Shown here: in pieces, positions 1 through 6,849 of the stretch
Layout: the number at the start of each line of letters is the position of its first letter
Position numbering within the stretch: the first letter of the stretch is position 1
Assembly: GCA_017415945.1 (NCBI GenBank)
Contig: JAFQDR010000005.1
Location: 1 to 11,071 of the forward strand
Source: Oscillospiraceae bacterium
GTDB lineage: Bacteria > Bacillota_A > Clostridia > Oscillospirales > Oscillospiraceae
DNA length: 11,071 nt
Reading direction: 5' to 3'
Notes under the pieces: model-generated
The model's input: only the letters and a program-made list of their open reading frames with translations
What the model was told of the DNA's origin: nothing
Databases searched by the model: none
Program-made: the position numbers and the translations under genes

Positions 1-1
1 A

Positions 2-46
2 TACTGCAGCGAATGCTTCGCTAAGCTGAAGGAAGCTCAGGGCTAA
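2..46 (+). CDS. C-terminal tail of a CxxC zinc-ribbon-like protein (5' end outside window)
   Basis: The window opens inside a reading frame whose last 14 residues are YCSECFAKLKEAQG, followed by TAA at 44-46 and a good terminator 11 bases later. The CSEC knuckle followed by FAK resembles the end of the small Firmicutes zinc-ribbon proteins of the CxxC-x17-CxxC type, where the second CxxC lies close to the C-terminus. Only this tail is visible, so the family is an inference and other Cys-rich proteins could end this way. That it is coding is supported by the in-frame stop placed directly before the terminator. Confidence 0.5.
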   Translation, partial: YCSECFAKLKEAQG

Positions 47-57
47 TCAATGGCAAT

Positions 58-93
58 AAAGCGATTGGGCGGTACTCAGCTCAATCGCTTTTT
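58..93 (+). terminator. Rho-independent terminator of the upstream zinc-ribbon gene
   Basis: The left arm at 58-70 pairs with the right arm at 79-91 over 13 positions with one G-U wobble. The loop is 8 bases and the right arm runs into a T tract ending at 93. It starts 11 bases after the stop codon at 44-46. Confidence 0.85.
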
Positions 94-134
94 CATTAAA
101 ATCACAAATCTTTAGTCCCGGAGGGAAAACTATT

Positions 135-338
135 ATGAGAATTACCAAGGATACCAAAATTTCTACCATCGTGGAAAATGCACCCGAGGCTATGCCTATG
201 TTCCAGATGATCGGTATGCACTGCATGGGCTGTGCGCTGGCAAGAAGCGAAACTGTTGAACAGGCTTGCTTTGTTCACGGCATTGACCCCGACTGGTTCG
301 TCACCGAACTGAAGGCCTACTTGATGATCGCAGACTAA
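135..338 (+). CDS. DUF1858 domain protein (small CxxC redox-disulfide protein)
   Basis: A 67-residue protein that is essentially one DUF1858 domain, the family also described as the hybrid-cluster-protein-associated redox disulfide domain. The N-terminal part (about residues 1-28, with the ITKDTKISTIVE pattern) resembles the start of the family. It is followed by the diagnostic HCMGC motif (C30 and C33) and a third cysteine at C45. Such stand-alone domains are common in anaerobic Firmicutes; a thiol-disulfide or metal-linked role is predicted from the CxxC, but no reaction is established. GGAGGG at 120-125 lies 9 bases before the ATG. No convincing promoter separates it from the upstream terminator. 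It is flanked by terminators on both sides, so it is probably a separate small transcript. No hybrid-cluster protein is in the window. Confidence 0.85.
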   Translation: MRITKDTKISTIVENAPEAMPMFQMIGMHCMGCALARSETVEQACFVHGIDPDWFVTELKAYLMIAD

Positions 339-345
339 TCAAAAC

Positions 346-379
346 ATCCCGGATGAATGCTTCACCCGGGATATTTTTT
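346..379 (+). terminator. Rho-independent terminator after the DUF1858 gene, just before the trmK ribosome binding site
   Basis: Arms at 346-357 and 361-372 pair over 12 positions with one A-C mismatch around a 3-base loop. A run of six T follows at 374-379. It begins 7 bases after the DUF1858 stop. The T run ends only 6 bases before the trmK Shine-Dalgarno AGAGG (386-390), so it could also act as a leader attenuator for trmK. Confidence 0.8.
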
Positions 380-394
380 CAGTAAAGAGGAACT

Positions 395-1105
395 ATGGAA
401 CTGATAAAATTATCCAAACGCTTACGGGCCATAGCGGATTTTGTGCCCAAGAAGGCAAACGTTGCCGATGTCGGTACAGATCATGGCTATATTCCCGTAT
501 GGCTGGCACAAAATCATATTGCTGAACGAATCGTGGCGGCGGATATCAACCGAGGCCCTTTGGATCATGCTATGGAAACCGCTTCCCGTTATGGGGTATC
601 CCATGCCATCCGATTTGCCTTGTGCAGCGGCTTGTCCTTCGAAGGCAGCGATGCATATGATACGATTATCGTTGCAGGCATGGGCGGGGAACTGATCGCA
701 TCCATTTTGGAGGAGGCTCCTTGGACAAATCGTGAGGGGACTACTCTGATTTTGCAGCCCAACAGCCGCATTCCCCATTTGGTCTATTGGCTTACTGACC
801 ATGGCTTTAAGATTTCGGACGTATCCATTGTAAAAGATGCAGGTAAGCTCTATCAAATTTTGGTTGTGCAGTCGGGAAAAGCAGAACCCATTCTGTCAGA
901 GCCGTACGCATTGGTAAATCGATTGTATTTTGAAAAGAAGGATCCTTTGCTGGGTGAATATCTGGATTCTCTGTTGAAGCGATATATGGCTGCTGAGCGA
1001 GGGATGCAGTCCGGAAAGAGCGAGGATTCCGCTTTGAGAGAGACCCAAATCATGATCGCTGCCCTGAAGGATATGAAGAAGGAGGTTGAAGCATGGCAAC
1101 TGTAA
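395..1105 (+). CDS. trmK: tRNA (adenine(22)-N(1))-methyltransferase TrmK
   Basis: A 236-residue class I SAM-dependent methyltransferase of the TrmK (YqfN, COG2384) family, which methylates N1 of adenine 22 in the D-arm region of some bacterial tRNAs. The SAM-binding motif I is VADVGTDHGYIP at residues 23-34, followed by the acidic residue of motif II in AADIN (D50). A glycine-rich AGMGG lies at 94-98 and the family catalytic-site motif LQPN at 120-123. The C-terminal third (about 170-236) is charged and helical, as in the coiled-coil extension of the family. Length is typical. The start is supported by AGAGG at 386-390. Its end overlaps the next gene by 13 bases, suggesting translational coupling. 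The trmK-nif3 order is conserved in Firmicutes, often downstream of sigA, which is absent here. Confidence 0.93.
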   Translation: MELIKLSKRLRAIADFVPKKANVADVGTDHGYIPVWLAQNHIAERIVAADINRGPLDHAMETASRYGVSHAIRFALCSGLSFEGSDAYDTIIVAGMGGELIASILEEAPWTNREGTTLILQPNSRIPHLVYWLTDHGFKISDVSIVKDAGKLYQILVVQSGKAEPILSEPYALVNRLYFEKKDPLLGEYLDSLLKRYMAAERGMQSGKSEDSALRETQIMIAALKDMKKEVEAWQL

Positions 1106-1884
1106 AGGACATCTCCGAATATTTTGACACAAAGATTCCAAACTCCATGAAAATGGACTTCGATAATGTAGGTTTTTTGGTTGGTGATGGCAGCCGAGAG
1201 GTACATAAGGCTCTTGTGGTGCTGGATATTACCGACGAAGTGATCGAGGAAGCTGTTGCTTACGGTGCGGACTTGATCGTTGCTCATCATCCTCTGATGT
1301 TTTCCACAAAAAATGCATCAACCGAAGACCCCATTGGCAGAAAGCTGGTACGCATCCTTGGCAACGGTATGTCCGCAATTTGTCTGCACACCAATTTGGA
1401 TGCGGTTGACGGCGGGGTTAATGATGCGCTGATGGAAGTATTGGGGATTTCCCACGAAGGGATCATCGAGCCCTTTGGCACAGCAAATGATGGAAAGCCA
1501 TACGGCATGGGTCGATACGGAACCGTTGCGGAATGCTCGCTGGATTCCTTCCTGCGGCACTGCAAGGATGCGCTCTGCTGCAACGGCTTACGTTATATCG
1601 ACGGTGGAAAGCCTGTACGTCGTGTTGCGGTTTGTGGTGGCTCCGGCAGTTCTATGCTCAATGATGTGGCGGCTCTGGGATGCGATACCTTTGTGACCTC
1701 CGATGTGAAGCACAACGGCTTTCTGGATGCACGAGAGCTGGGACTAAACCTGATCGATGCAGGGCATTACTCCACCGAAAATGTAGTGGTACCTGTACTG
1801 GAGCGTATGCTGAATGAACGCTACCCCGAAATCTCTACACAAATCAGCCGCTGTCATAAACAGCCTGAACAATATTTTGTATAA
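1093..1884 (+). CDS. Nif3-like dinuclear metal center hexameric protein (YqfO family)
   Basis: A 263-residue Nif3/DUF34 family protein, annotated in databases as GTP cyclohydrolase I type 2-like although the in vivo reaction is unsettled. The metal-binding residues are visible: the paired histidines in VAHHPLMF (H65, H66), D103 in HTNLDAVDGG, and the late GHYSTE motif with H225 and E229. The N-terminal signature DFDNVGFLVG (22-31) corresponds to the usual WDNVG, with Phe in place of Trp. This is the short form, without the extra domain inserted into the longer B. subtilis YqfO. The ATG is preceded by AAGGAGG at about 1079-1085 inside trmK, and the 13-base overlap indicates coupled translation with trmK. 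A strong terminator follows 6 bases after the stop. Confidence 0.92.
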   Translation: MATVKDISEYFDTKIPNSMKMDFDNVGFLVGDGSREVHKALVVLDITDEVIEEAVAYGADLIVAHHPLMFSTKNASTEDPIGRKLVRILGNGMSAICLHTNLDAVDGGVNDALMEVLGISHEGIIEPFGTANDGKPYGMGRYGTVAECSLDSFLRHCKDALCCNGLRYIDGGKPVRRVAVCGGSGSSMLNDVAALGCDTFVTSDVKHNGFLDARELGLNLIDAGHYSTENVVVPVLERMLNERYPEISTQISRCHKQPEQYFV

Positions 1885-1890
1885 TTTTGG

Positions 1891-1920
1891 AAAGCAGCCC
1901 GTGAAAATGGGCTGCTTTTT
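1891..1920 (+). terminator. Rho-independent terminator of the trmK-nif3 operon
   Basis: A perfect 10-base-pair stem, 1891-1900 with 1909-1918, and an 8-base loop. The right arm ends in T and continues to a run of five T at 1916-1920. It separates the housekeeping pair from spoIVA. Confidence 0.92.
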
Positions 1921-1948
1921 CATATAATCAAATCATCACTCATAAGTT
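1920..1948 (+). promoter_or_regulatory. Probable sigma-E (sporulation, mother cell) promoter of spoIVA
   Basis: TCATATA at 1920-1926 matches the B. subtilis sigma-E -35 consensus KMATATT at 6 of 7 positions. After a 14-base spacer, CATAAGTT at 1941-1948 matches the -10 consensus CATACAHT at 6 of 8, including the core CATA. Transcription would start near 1955, giving a leader of about 45 bases that contains the spoIVA Shine-Dalgarno. Known biology fits: spoIVA is a sigma-E gene in B. subtilis and in studied clostridia. The match is by eye; no start site has been measured. Confidence 0.65.
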
Positions 1949-2000
1949 AAACTAACGATTACGACTGCGTATAGTCCAATACATACGGGAGGAACTGCTT

Positions 2001-3476
2001 ATGAATGAAAATTTGTATCGAGATATTGCCATGCGAACGGATTCCAACATCTATATTGGTGTCGTAGGTCCTGTTCGCACAGGGAAGTCCACGTTTATCA
2101 AACGCTTTATGGAGACTCTTGTGATTCCGCGTATTGATAATGTGTATCTAAAAGAGCGTGCCAGAGACGAACTGCCCCAAAGTGGTTCCGGACGGACCAT
2201 CATGACAGCGGAACCGAAGTTTGTTCCCGAGGATGCCGTGCCTGTGGTTCTGGATGGGGATGTGGAGCTGTCCGTACGTTTGATCGATTGTGTGGGGTAT
2301 ATGATTGACAGTGCTGTGGGGCGGTATGAAAATGGCACGGAGCGAATGGTATCCACTCCCTGGTTTGACCATGAGATCAGCATGACGGAGGCAGCGGAGA
2401 TCGGAACCCACAAGGTGATTGCAGACCATTCCTCCATAGGACTGGTTGTAACTACCGATGGTACGGTTTGCGGCATTCCGAGGGAAGAGTACGAGGCTGC
2501 GGAAAAACGTGTTATCGAGGAACTGAAGGAAATAGGAAAGCCCTTTGTGGTTTTGGTGAACAGCACGGATCCCCATTCCCAATCGGCCATGGCGGTGTGT
2601 GAGGATATCCAAAACCGCTACGATGTTCGCGCCTTATGTGTGAACTGCCAAGCACTGCAGCTTGGTGACATTACCGAGATTTTGCGAAGTGTACTGATGG
2701 AATTTCCTGTTGAGGAATTGACCGTAACCATTCCCGGTTGGGTAGAGGCTTTACCTTACGGAACACCCATATTGATGTCCATTTTGGAAAGTGTTCGAAA
2801 CGCATTTGTTAATGTGAAGCAAGTCAAAGCTGTGTATGAGAGTTTATCTGCATTTGCAGACAATGAAAATATAGAAAGCGCAGCGGTTCAAAAAATGGAT
2901 ATGGGCACAGGGACCGTACACACGGTTCTTGAGGTTCCGAGAGCGCTGTATTATGAGACCCTTGCAGAACAGTCGGGTTTTTCCGTACATGATGACGGAG
3001 AGCTTCTGGAGCTTCTGAATGAGCTGCGTTTTGTGAAACGGGAGTATGATCGTATTCGTGAGGCGCTGCAGGATGTAAGAGAGAAGGGCTATGGCATTGT
3101 TCTGCCTACGGGTGAGGATTTGCGCTTGGAGGAACCTGAGATTGTGCAGAAGGGCGGAAAATATGCGGTAAAGCTGAAGGCCAATGCCCCTGCGATCCAT
3201 ATGATAATGACCAATGTGGAAACTACAGTGTCACCGACTATCGGGGGTGAATCCGCATCGGGAGAAATCGTCAATCTGCTGCTGCAAAGCCTTGGGGGCG
3301 ATGTGAGCAAAATTTGGGATTCCAATATTTTCGGAAAATCTTTGTATGATATTGCGGCAGAGGGGGTCGGTGCAAAAATTGAGGGGATGAGCATGAGTGC
3401 ACGCAGCAAATTTCAGGAGACTCTTCAGCGTGTGATCAATGAAGGTGCGGGAGGCTTGATCTGCATTATTCTATAA
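2001..3476 (+). CDS. spoIVA: Stage IV sporulation protein A, spore-coat basement ATPase
   Basis: A 491-residue protein, nearly the length of B. subtilis SpoIVA. It is a TRAFAC-class ATPase that polymerises irreversibly on the outer forespore membrane to form the basement layer of the coat. The P-loop is GPVRTGKST at residues 23-31 (K29). The Walker B region is LIDCVGY with D96. Other conserved blocks include DELPQS (56-61), EAAEIGT, STPWF, ERVIEELKEIGKPF, and the C-terminal GGLICIIL that matches the conserved end of the family. GGGAGG at 1987-1992 precedes the ATG by 8 bases. The gene is monocistronic between two terminators with a sigma-E-like promoter. One oddity is the switch segment, which reads IMTAEPKF where the B. 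subtilis protein, as I recall it, has a Thr pair (IMTTEPKF). Confidence 0.97.
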   Translation: MNENLYRDIAMRTDSNIYIGVVGPVRTGKSTFIKRFMETLVIPRIDNVYLKERARDELPQSGSGRTIMTAEPKFVPEDAVPVVLDGDVELSVRLIDCVGYMIDSAVGRYENGTERMVSTPWFDHEISMTEAAEIGTHKVIADHSSIGLVVTTDGTVCGIPREEYEAAEKRVIEELKEIGKPFVVLVNSTDPHSQSAMAVCEDIQNRYDVRALCVNCQALQLGDITEILRSVLMEFPVEELTVTIPGWVEALPYGTPILMSILESVRNAFVNVKQVKAVYESLSAFADNENIESAAVQKMDMGTGTVHTVLEVPRALYYETLAEQSGFSVHDDGELLELLNELRFVKREYDRIREALQDVREKGYGIVLPTGEDLRLEEPEIVQKGGKYAVKLKANAPAIHMIMTNVETTVSPTIGGESASGEIVNLLLQSLGGDVSKIWDSNIFGKSLYDIAAEGVGAKIEGMSMSARSKFQETLQRVINEGAGGLICIIL

Positions 3477-3482
3477 TTCCCA

Positions 3483-3522
3483 AAAGGATGTCTTTGCTTC
3501 ACGAGGAAAGACATCTTTTTTT
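3483..3522 (+). terminator. Rho-independent terminator of spoIVA
   Basis: Arms 3483-3495 and 3507-3519 pair over 13 positions with one G-U wobble and an 11-base loop. The right arm merges into a seven-T run at 3516-3522. The stop codon of spoIVA ends 6 bases upstream. Confidence 0.92.
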
Positions 3523-3523
3523 C

Positions 3524-3552
3524 TTGCAAAGACAAGCGTTTATGAGTATAAT
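3524..3552 (+). promoter_or_regulatory. Sigma-A promoter of the M3 oligoendopeptidase gene
   Basis: TTGCAA at 3524-3529 matches 5 of 6 of the -35 consensus, followed by a 17-base spacer and a perfect TATAAT at 3547-3552. It begins 2 bases after the T run of the spoIVA terminator, so terminator and promoter are back to back. The Shine-Dalgarno GAAGGGAG at about 3571-3578 lies in the resulting short leader. Confidence 0.85.
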
Positions 3553-3584
3553 AGCTTCATATTCATTTGTGAAGGGAGAACCCC

Positions 3585-5270
3585 ATGAAAGTTTCGGAAC
3601 TGGAATATCGGCGAGTGACCATTGAGGAGCTGCGAGAGGCTGTAGAGGCTATTGTTCGACAGATCGAAAACGCGGATTCGGTAGAGGATGTTCTTGCCGC
3701 CAGAAAAGCTTATAACGAGCTTATGGTAGAGTACGGTACCATGACCGCTCTTTCTTATATGCGTTATACCATCAATACGGTGGATGCGTTCTATTTGCAG
3801 GAAAAGGACTATTATGACGAAATCGGTCCCGAGGCTGCGAATTTAGATTTGATGTATAATACCGCATTTATGAACAGCAAGTTCCGCGGGGAATTGGAGG
3901 AACGGCTGAATCCTTTGGTGTTCCGCAGTATCGAAAACTCTATGAAGGCCATGTCTCCCGTGATCGTGGAGGATATGATAGAGGAAAACAAGCTGGTGTC
4001 CGAATACTCCGCTTTGATGGCGGGTATGGAATTTGAATTCCGCGGAGAAAAGATGTCTCGTGCGGAGCTGATGGGCTATGGCGAAGATGACGACAGAGAC
4101 ACCCGAAAAGAATGCTACGAGGTATTGGGGAATACCCTCATGGCACACTCCCGACAGCTTGACCGCATTTTTGATGATTTGGTTCATGTGCGTGATCGCA
4201 TGGCTAAAAAGATGGGCTATGAAAACTTCATTGAGCTTGGCTATTATCGAATGAACCGTATCAGCTATAATGAGGAAATGGTTGCGGCGTTCCGCGAAAA
4301 TGTGAAGAATAATTTTGTTCCCGTTGTGGCAAAGCTGCGCAATGCAGTGGCTGAGGAACTAGGAATTGATCGTGTGATGCTGTATGATCTTGGCGTCATC
4401 GTTCCCGGCGGAGATCCCAAGCCCGGGGACAAGGCATCTATTTTTGCGGCTGCCAAGGAAATGTATCATGATATGAGTCCCGTAACAGCAGATTTCATCG
4501 ATATGATGATGGAGAACGAAGCATTTGATGTGGAAGGCCGCAAAAATAAGTGGGGCGGCGGATATTGTACAGTATTTTCCAAGTACCGTCAGCCTTTCAT
4601 CCTTGCGAACTTCAACGGCAGCAATGATGATGTAGATACCATGACCCATGAGGTTGGCCATGCCCTCAATGATTATCTGACACTGGATAATGAATACATT
4701 GTGGAACTGGGCTGTGGCGGTATGGAGACCGCGGAAACCCATTCCATGAGCATGGAGTTCTTCTGCTGGCCATACATGGAAAAGTTCTACGGTGACCGTG
4801 CTGCTGCCTATCGGTACAGACATGCTGTGGATTCCATGTCCTTTATTCCTTACGGTACCATTGTGGATGCCTTCCAGCATATCGTATATGCAAATCCCGA
4901 TTTGACACCCGAACAGCGCAATGCCGCTTGGTTGCAGCTGGAGCGGGATTATCGCCCCTTCCTTAGTATGGAGGGGATGCCCTATCTGGAAAAGGGTACC
5001 AGATGGCAGTATCAGATGCATATTTACGAAACACCCTTCTACTACATTGATTATTGCCTTGCCCAAACTGCGGCATTCCGATTCCTGCTTGCATCGCAAG
5101 AGAATTACGAGGATGCATTTGCAAGGTATATGACTCTCTCCGAGCAGGGCGGGGAAAAGGAATGGCCCTTGCTGTTGAAGGAAGCGGGCTTCCGTTCTCC
5201 CTTCGAGGATGGCGCACTGCAGGAAATCGCTGAAAAAATGGAACAGCTTGTAATGAAAATCAAGGTGTAA
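3585..5270 (+). CDS. M3 family oligoendopeptidase (zinc metallopeptidase)
   Basis: A 561-residue cytoplasmic peptidase of MEROPS family M3, the oligopeptidase group that degrades short peptides. The zinc site is HEVGH at residues 355-359, with E356 the catalytic base. The third ligand is most likely E384 in ETAETHSMSME, 29 residues after the first His, the same spacing as in thimet oligopeptidase. The N-terminal 340 residues are helical, and I see no signal peptide or membrane segment. Length and N-terminus fit the shorter M3 subfamily found beside PepF rather than PepF proper, so I give no gene symbol. It has its own sigma-A promoter. No terminator follows it, and the aminotransferase promoter starts 6 bases after its stop codon. 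Confidence 0.93.
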   Translation: MKVSELEYRRVTIEELREAVEAIVRQIENADSVEDVLAARKAYNELMVEYGTMTALSYMRYTINTVDAFYLQEKDYYDEIGPEAANLDLMYNTAFMNSKFRGELEERLNPLVFRSIENSMKAMSPVIVEDMIEENKLVSEYSALMAGMEFEFRGEKMSRAELMGYGEDDDRDTRKECYEVLGNTLMAHSRQLDRIFDDLVHVRDRMAKKMGYENFIELGYYRMNRISYNEEMVAAFRENVKNNFVPVVAKLRNAVAEELGIDRVMLYDLGVIVPGGDPKPGDKASIFAAAKEMYHDMSPVTADFIDMMMENEAFDVEGRKNKWGGGYCTVFSKYRQPFILANFNGSNDDVDTMTHEVGHALNDYLTLDNEYIVELGCGGMETAETHSMSMEFFCWPYMEKFYGDRAAAYRYRHAVDSMSFIPYGTIVDAFQHIVYANPDLTPEQRNAAWLQLERDYRPFLSMEGMPYLEKGTRWQYQMHIYETPFYYIDYCLAQTAAFRFLLASQENYEDAFARYMTLSEQGGEKEWPLLLKEAGFRSPFEDGALQEIAEKMEQLVMKIKV

Positions 5271-5276
5271 AGGTGA

Positions 5277-5305
5277 TTGCATATTTGATGCAATTGATAT
5301 ATAAT
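5277..5305 (+). promoter_or_regulatory. Sigma-A promoter of the aminotransferase gene
   Basis: TTGCAT at 5277-5282 (4 of 6 to the -35 consensus) is followed after 17 bases by a perfect TATAAT at 5300-5305. The start site would be near 5312, leaving a leader of about 25 bases with AGGAGG at 5322-5327. That leader is too short for a riboswitch or T-box. Confidence 0.78.
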
Positions 5306-5335
5306 ACTAAAAAATCTCTTTAGGAGGATATATAG

Positions 5336-6526
5336 ATGAAAGAACTATCCAGAATCGCATCCGCTGTGCACGCGTCCACTACTCTGGCTATTGACGCAAA
5401 GGCAAAGCAGATGAAGGCAGACGGCCTTGATGTGGTTGGCTTCGGTACCGGTGAGCCCGATTTTGATACACCCGAAAATATTAAGAAGGCTGCTATTGCC
5501 GCCATCAATGACGGCAAAACCAAGTACACCCCCGCTGCGGGCATTATTCCTCTGCGGAAGGCTGTTGCGGAAAGCCTGAAGCGTGAGCTGGATCTGGATT
5601 ATGATTTTACCCAGATCGTCATTGCAAGCGGCGCTAAGCATAATCTGTATGCAGCACTTCGAGTTCTTGTCAATCCCGGTGATGAGGTCATCCTGCCTGC
5701 ACCCTTCTGGGTCAGCTATGACGAAATGATCGCCATGGTGGGCGGTGTTTCCGTGATCCTCCATGCAGGGGAGGACCAGCACTTTAAAATCACTGCAGCG
5801 CAGCTGGAAGCCGCTGTGACGGATAAGACCAAGGCTGTGATCATCAATAACCCCTCCAACCCCACAGGTATGCTGTACAGCAAGGAAGAGCTGGAAGCCA
5901 TCGCAGCGGTCTGCGTGAAGCACGACCTCTATATTATTGCGGACGAAATTTACTTCAAGCTCCTGTATGATGGCAGAACCTTTACCAGCATTGCCTCTCT
6001 GGGTGAGGAAGTTAAGGAACGCACCATCATCATCAATGGTGTTTCCAAGTCCTATGCAATGACCGGCTGGCGTATCGGCTACGCAGCTGCTCCCGCTAAT
6101 ATCGCAAAAGTCATGGCAAATTACTTGAGCCACTCCACAGGTGCGCCCTCTACCATCAGCCAGTGGGCGGCTGTGGAAGCATTCAATGGCCCTCAGGAAA
6201 CCATTGAGGACATGCGCAAAGTCTTTGAGGAACGCAGAAACTACATTGTATCCCGCATGAACAGCATTGAAGGTGTCAGCTGCATTATGCCAGACGGCGC
6301 GTTCTATGTCATGATGAACATTGAAAAACTGAAGGGAAAGACCATTGGCGGCACTGTTATCAACACCAGTGATGATTTTGCTATGGCATTCCTGGAAAAG
6401 GAATTGGTGGCTGTGGTACCTTGCTCCGGCTTCGGCGCACCCGACTTTGTCCGCTGGACCTATGCAACCAGCATGGGCAATATCAAGGAAGGTCTGGACA
6501 GACTGGAACGCTTCCTGCAGTCTTAA
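5336..6526 (+). CDS. Class I PLP-dependent aminotransferase, aspartate aminotransferase-like
   Basis: A 396-residue fold-type I PLP enzyme, closest by motif to the bacterial AspB (I-gamma) aspartate aminotransferases that interconvert aspartate/2-oxoglutarate and oxaloacetate/glutamate. Visible residues are GTGEPDFDTP (37-46), the SGAKHNLY cofactor-phosphate region, NPSNPTG (172-178, with N175 toward PLP), DEIY (D203 to the pyridine nitrogen, Y206), SKSYAMTGWRIGY with the Schiff-base lysine K238 and R246, and R373 in VRWTYATS for the substrate carboxylate. All key residues are intact. The start is fixed by AGGAGG at 5322-5327, 8 bases upstream. Substrate cannot be settled from motifs: related enzymes use aromatic amino acids, alanine or prephenate. 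A moderate hairpin follows the stop. Confidence 0.93.
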   Translation: MKELSRIASAVHASTTLAIDAKAKQMKADGLDVVGFGTGEPDFDTPENIKKAAIAAINDGKTKYTPAAGIIPLRKAVAESLKRELDLDYDFTQIVIASGAKHNLYAALRVLVNPGDEVILPAPFWVSYDEMIAMVGGVSVILHAGEDQHFKITAAQLEAAVTDKTKAVIINNPSNPTGMLYSKEELEAIAAVCVKHDLYIIADEIYFKLLYDGRTFTSIASLGEEVKERTIIINGVSKSYAMTGWRIGYAAAPANIAKVMANYLSHSTGAPSTISQWAAVEAFNGPQETIEDMRKVFEERRNYIVSRMNSIEGVSCIMPDGAFYVMMNIEKLKGKTIGGTVINTSDDFAMAFLEKELVAVVPCSGFGAPDFVRWTYATSMGNIKEGLDRLERFLQS

Positions 6527-6538
6527 TCGAATATTACC

Positions 6539-6573
6539 AAACAGCCACAGCAGAATCATTGCGGTGGCTGTTT
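6539..6573 (+). terminator. Hairpin terminator after the aminotransferase gene (weak T tail)
   Basis: A perfect 10-base-pair stem, 6539-6548 with 6564-6573, encloses a 15-base loop that may add two inner pairs. Only three T end the right arm before a C, so release may be incomplete. A second small hairpin follows at once. Confidence 0.6.
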
Positions 6574-6574
6574 C

Positions 6575-6593
6575 TGCTCATTTATGAGCATTT
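6575..6593 (+). terminator. Second small hairpin in tandem with the preceding terminator
   Basis: TGCTCA at 6575-6580 pairs perfectly with TGAGCA at 6585-6590 around a TTTA loop and is followed by TTT. It may back up the weak hairpin at 6539-6573. At six pairs it could also be a processing or stability element. Confidence 0.4.
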
Positions 6594-6629
6594 GTGTTGC
6601 ATTGTATAGTTTGTGAGGAGGAAGCTTGC

Positions 6630-6833
6630 ATGTTTATTTTATGTGCGATTCTGTTTTTGATCATCGGTTTTGTGATGCTGCGTTTTCCTGAGTTTATTTA
6701 TGAAATCACCGAAAGCTGGAAGTCTTATTCGTACGGTGAGCCATCCGACTTGTATATATTAAGTACCCGTGTGGGTGGAGCCGTGTTTATCTTAATTGGT
6801 ATAGCCTGTATAGTTGTTGCATTTGTGTCCTGA
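6630..6833 (+). CDS. Small two-helix membrane protein, DUF6199-like
   Basis: A 67-residue protein with a first hydrophobic helix at about residues 2-19 (FILCAILFLIIGFVML) and a second at about 47-66 (GGAVFILIGIACIVVAFV). The polar loop between them carries ESWKSYSYGEPSDLY and TRVGG. The loop pattern (Trp-Lys, then a Pro-Ser-x-x-Tyr segment, then Arg before a glycine-rich helix) resembles small DUF6199-type membrane proteins of Firmicutes, but that match is from memory. Function is unknown. An in-frame ATG at 6594 would add 12 residues, but the 6630 start has GAGGAGG at about 6615-6621 at proper spacing and makes the protein begin at its helix. The next gene follows 16 bases later. Confidence 0.72.
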   Translation: MFILCAILFLIIGFVMLRFPEFIYEITESWKSYSYGEPSDLYILSTRVGGAVFILIGIACIVVAFVS

Positions 6834-6849
6834 TTTTGTGAGGTGAAGA

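Noticed and set aside
853..1290. Open minus-strand frame across the trmK-nif3 junction
   Set aside because: Both plus-strand genes there are secure, and the frame has no recognisable domain or start signal.
1981..1990. CATACGGG just before spoIVA as a sigma-E -10
   Set aside because: It runs into the Shine-Dalgarno, so a transcript from it would lack the ribosome site. The element at 1941 is better placed.
5345..6559. A 404-codon open frame on the minus strand antisense to the aminotransferase gene
   Set aside because: It mirrors a certain gene, has no recognisable domain, and fits the same codon-bias explanation.
6594..6629. Longer start for the small membrane protein (12 extra residues)
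   Set aside because: The Shine-Dalgarno GAGGAGG lies inside this stretch and serves the ATG at 6630.
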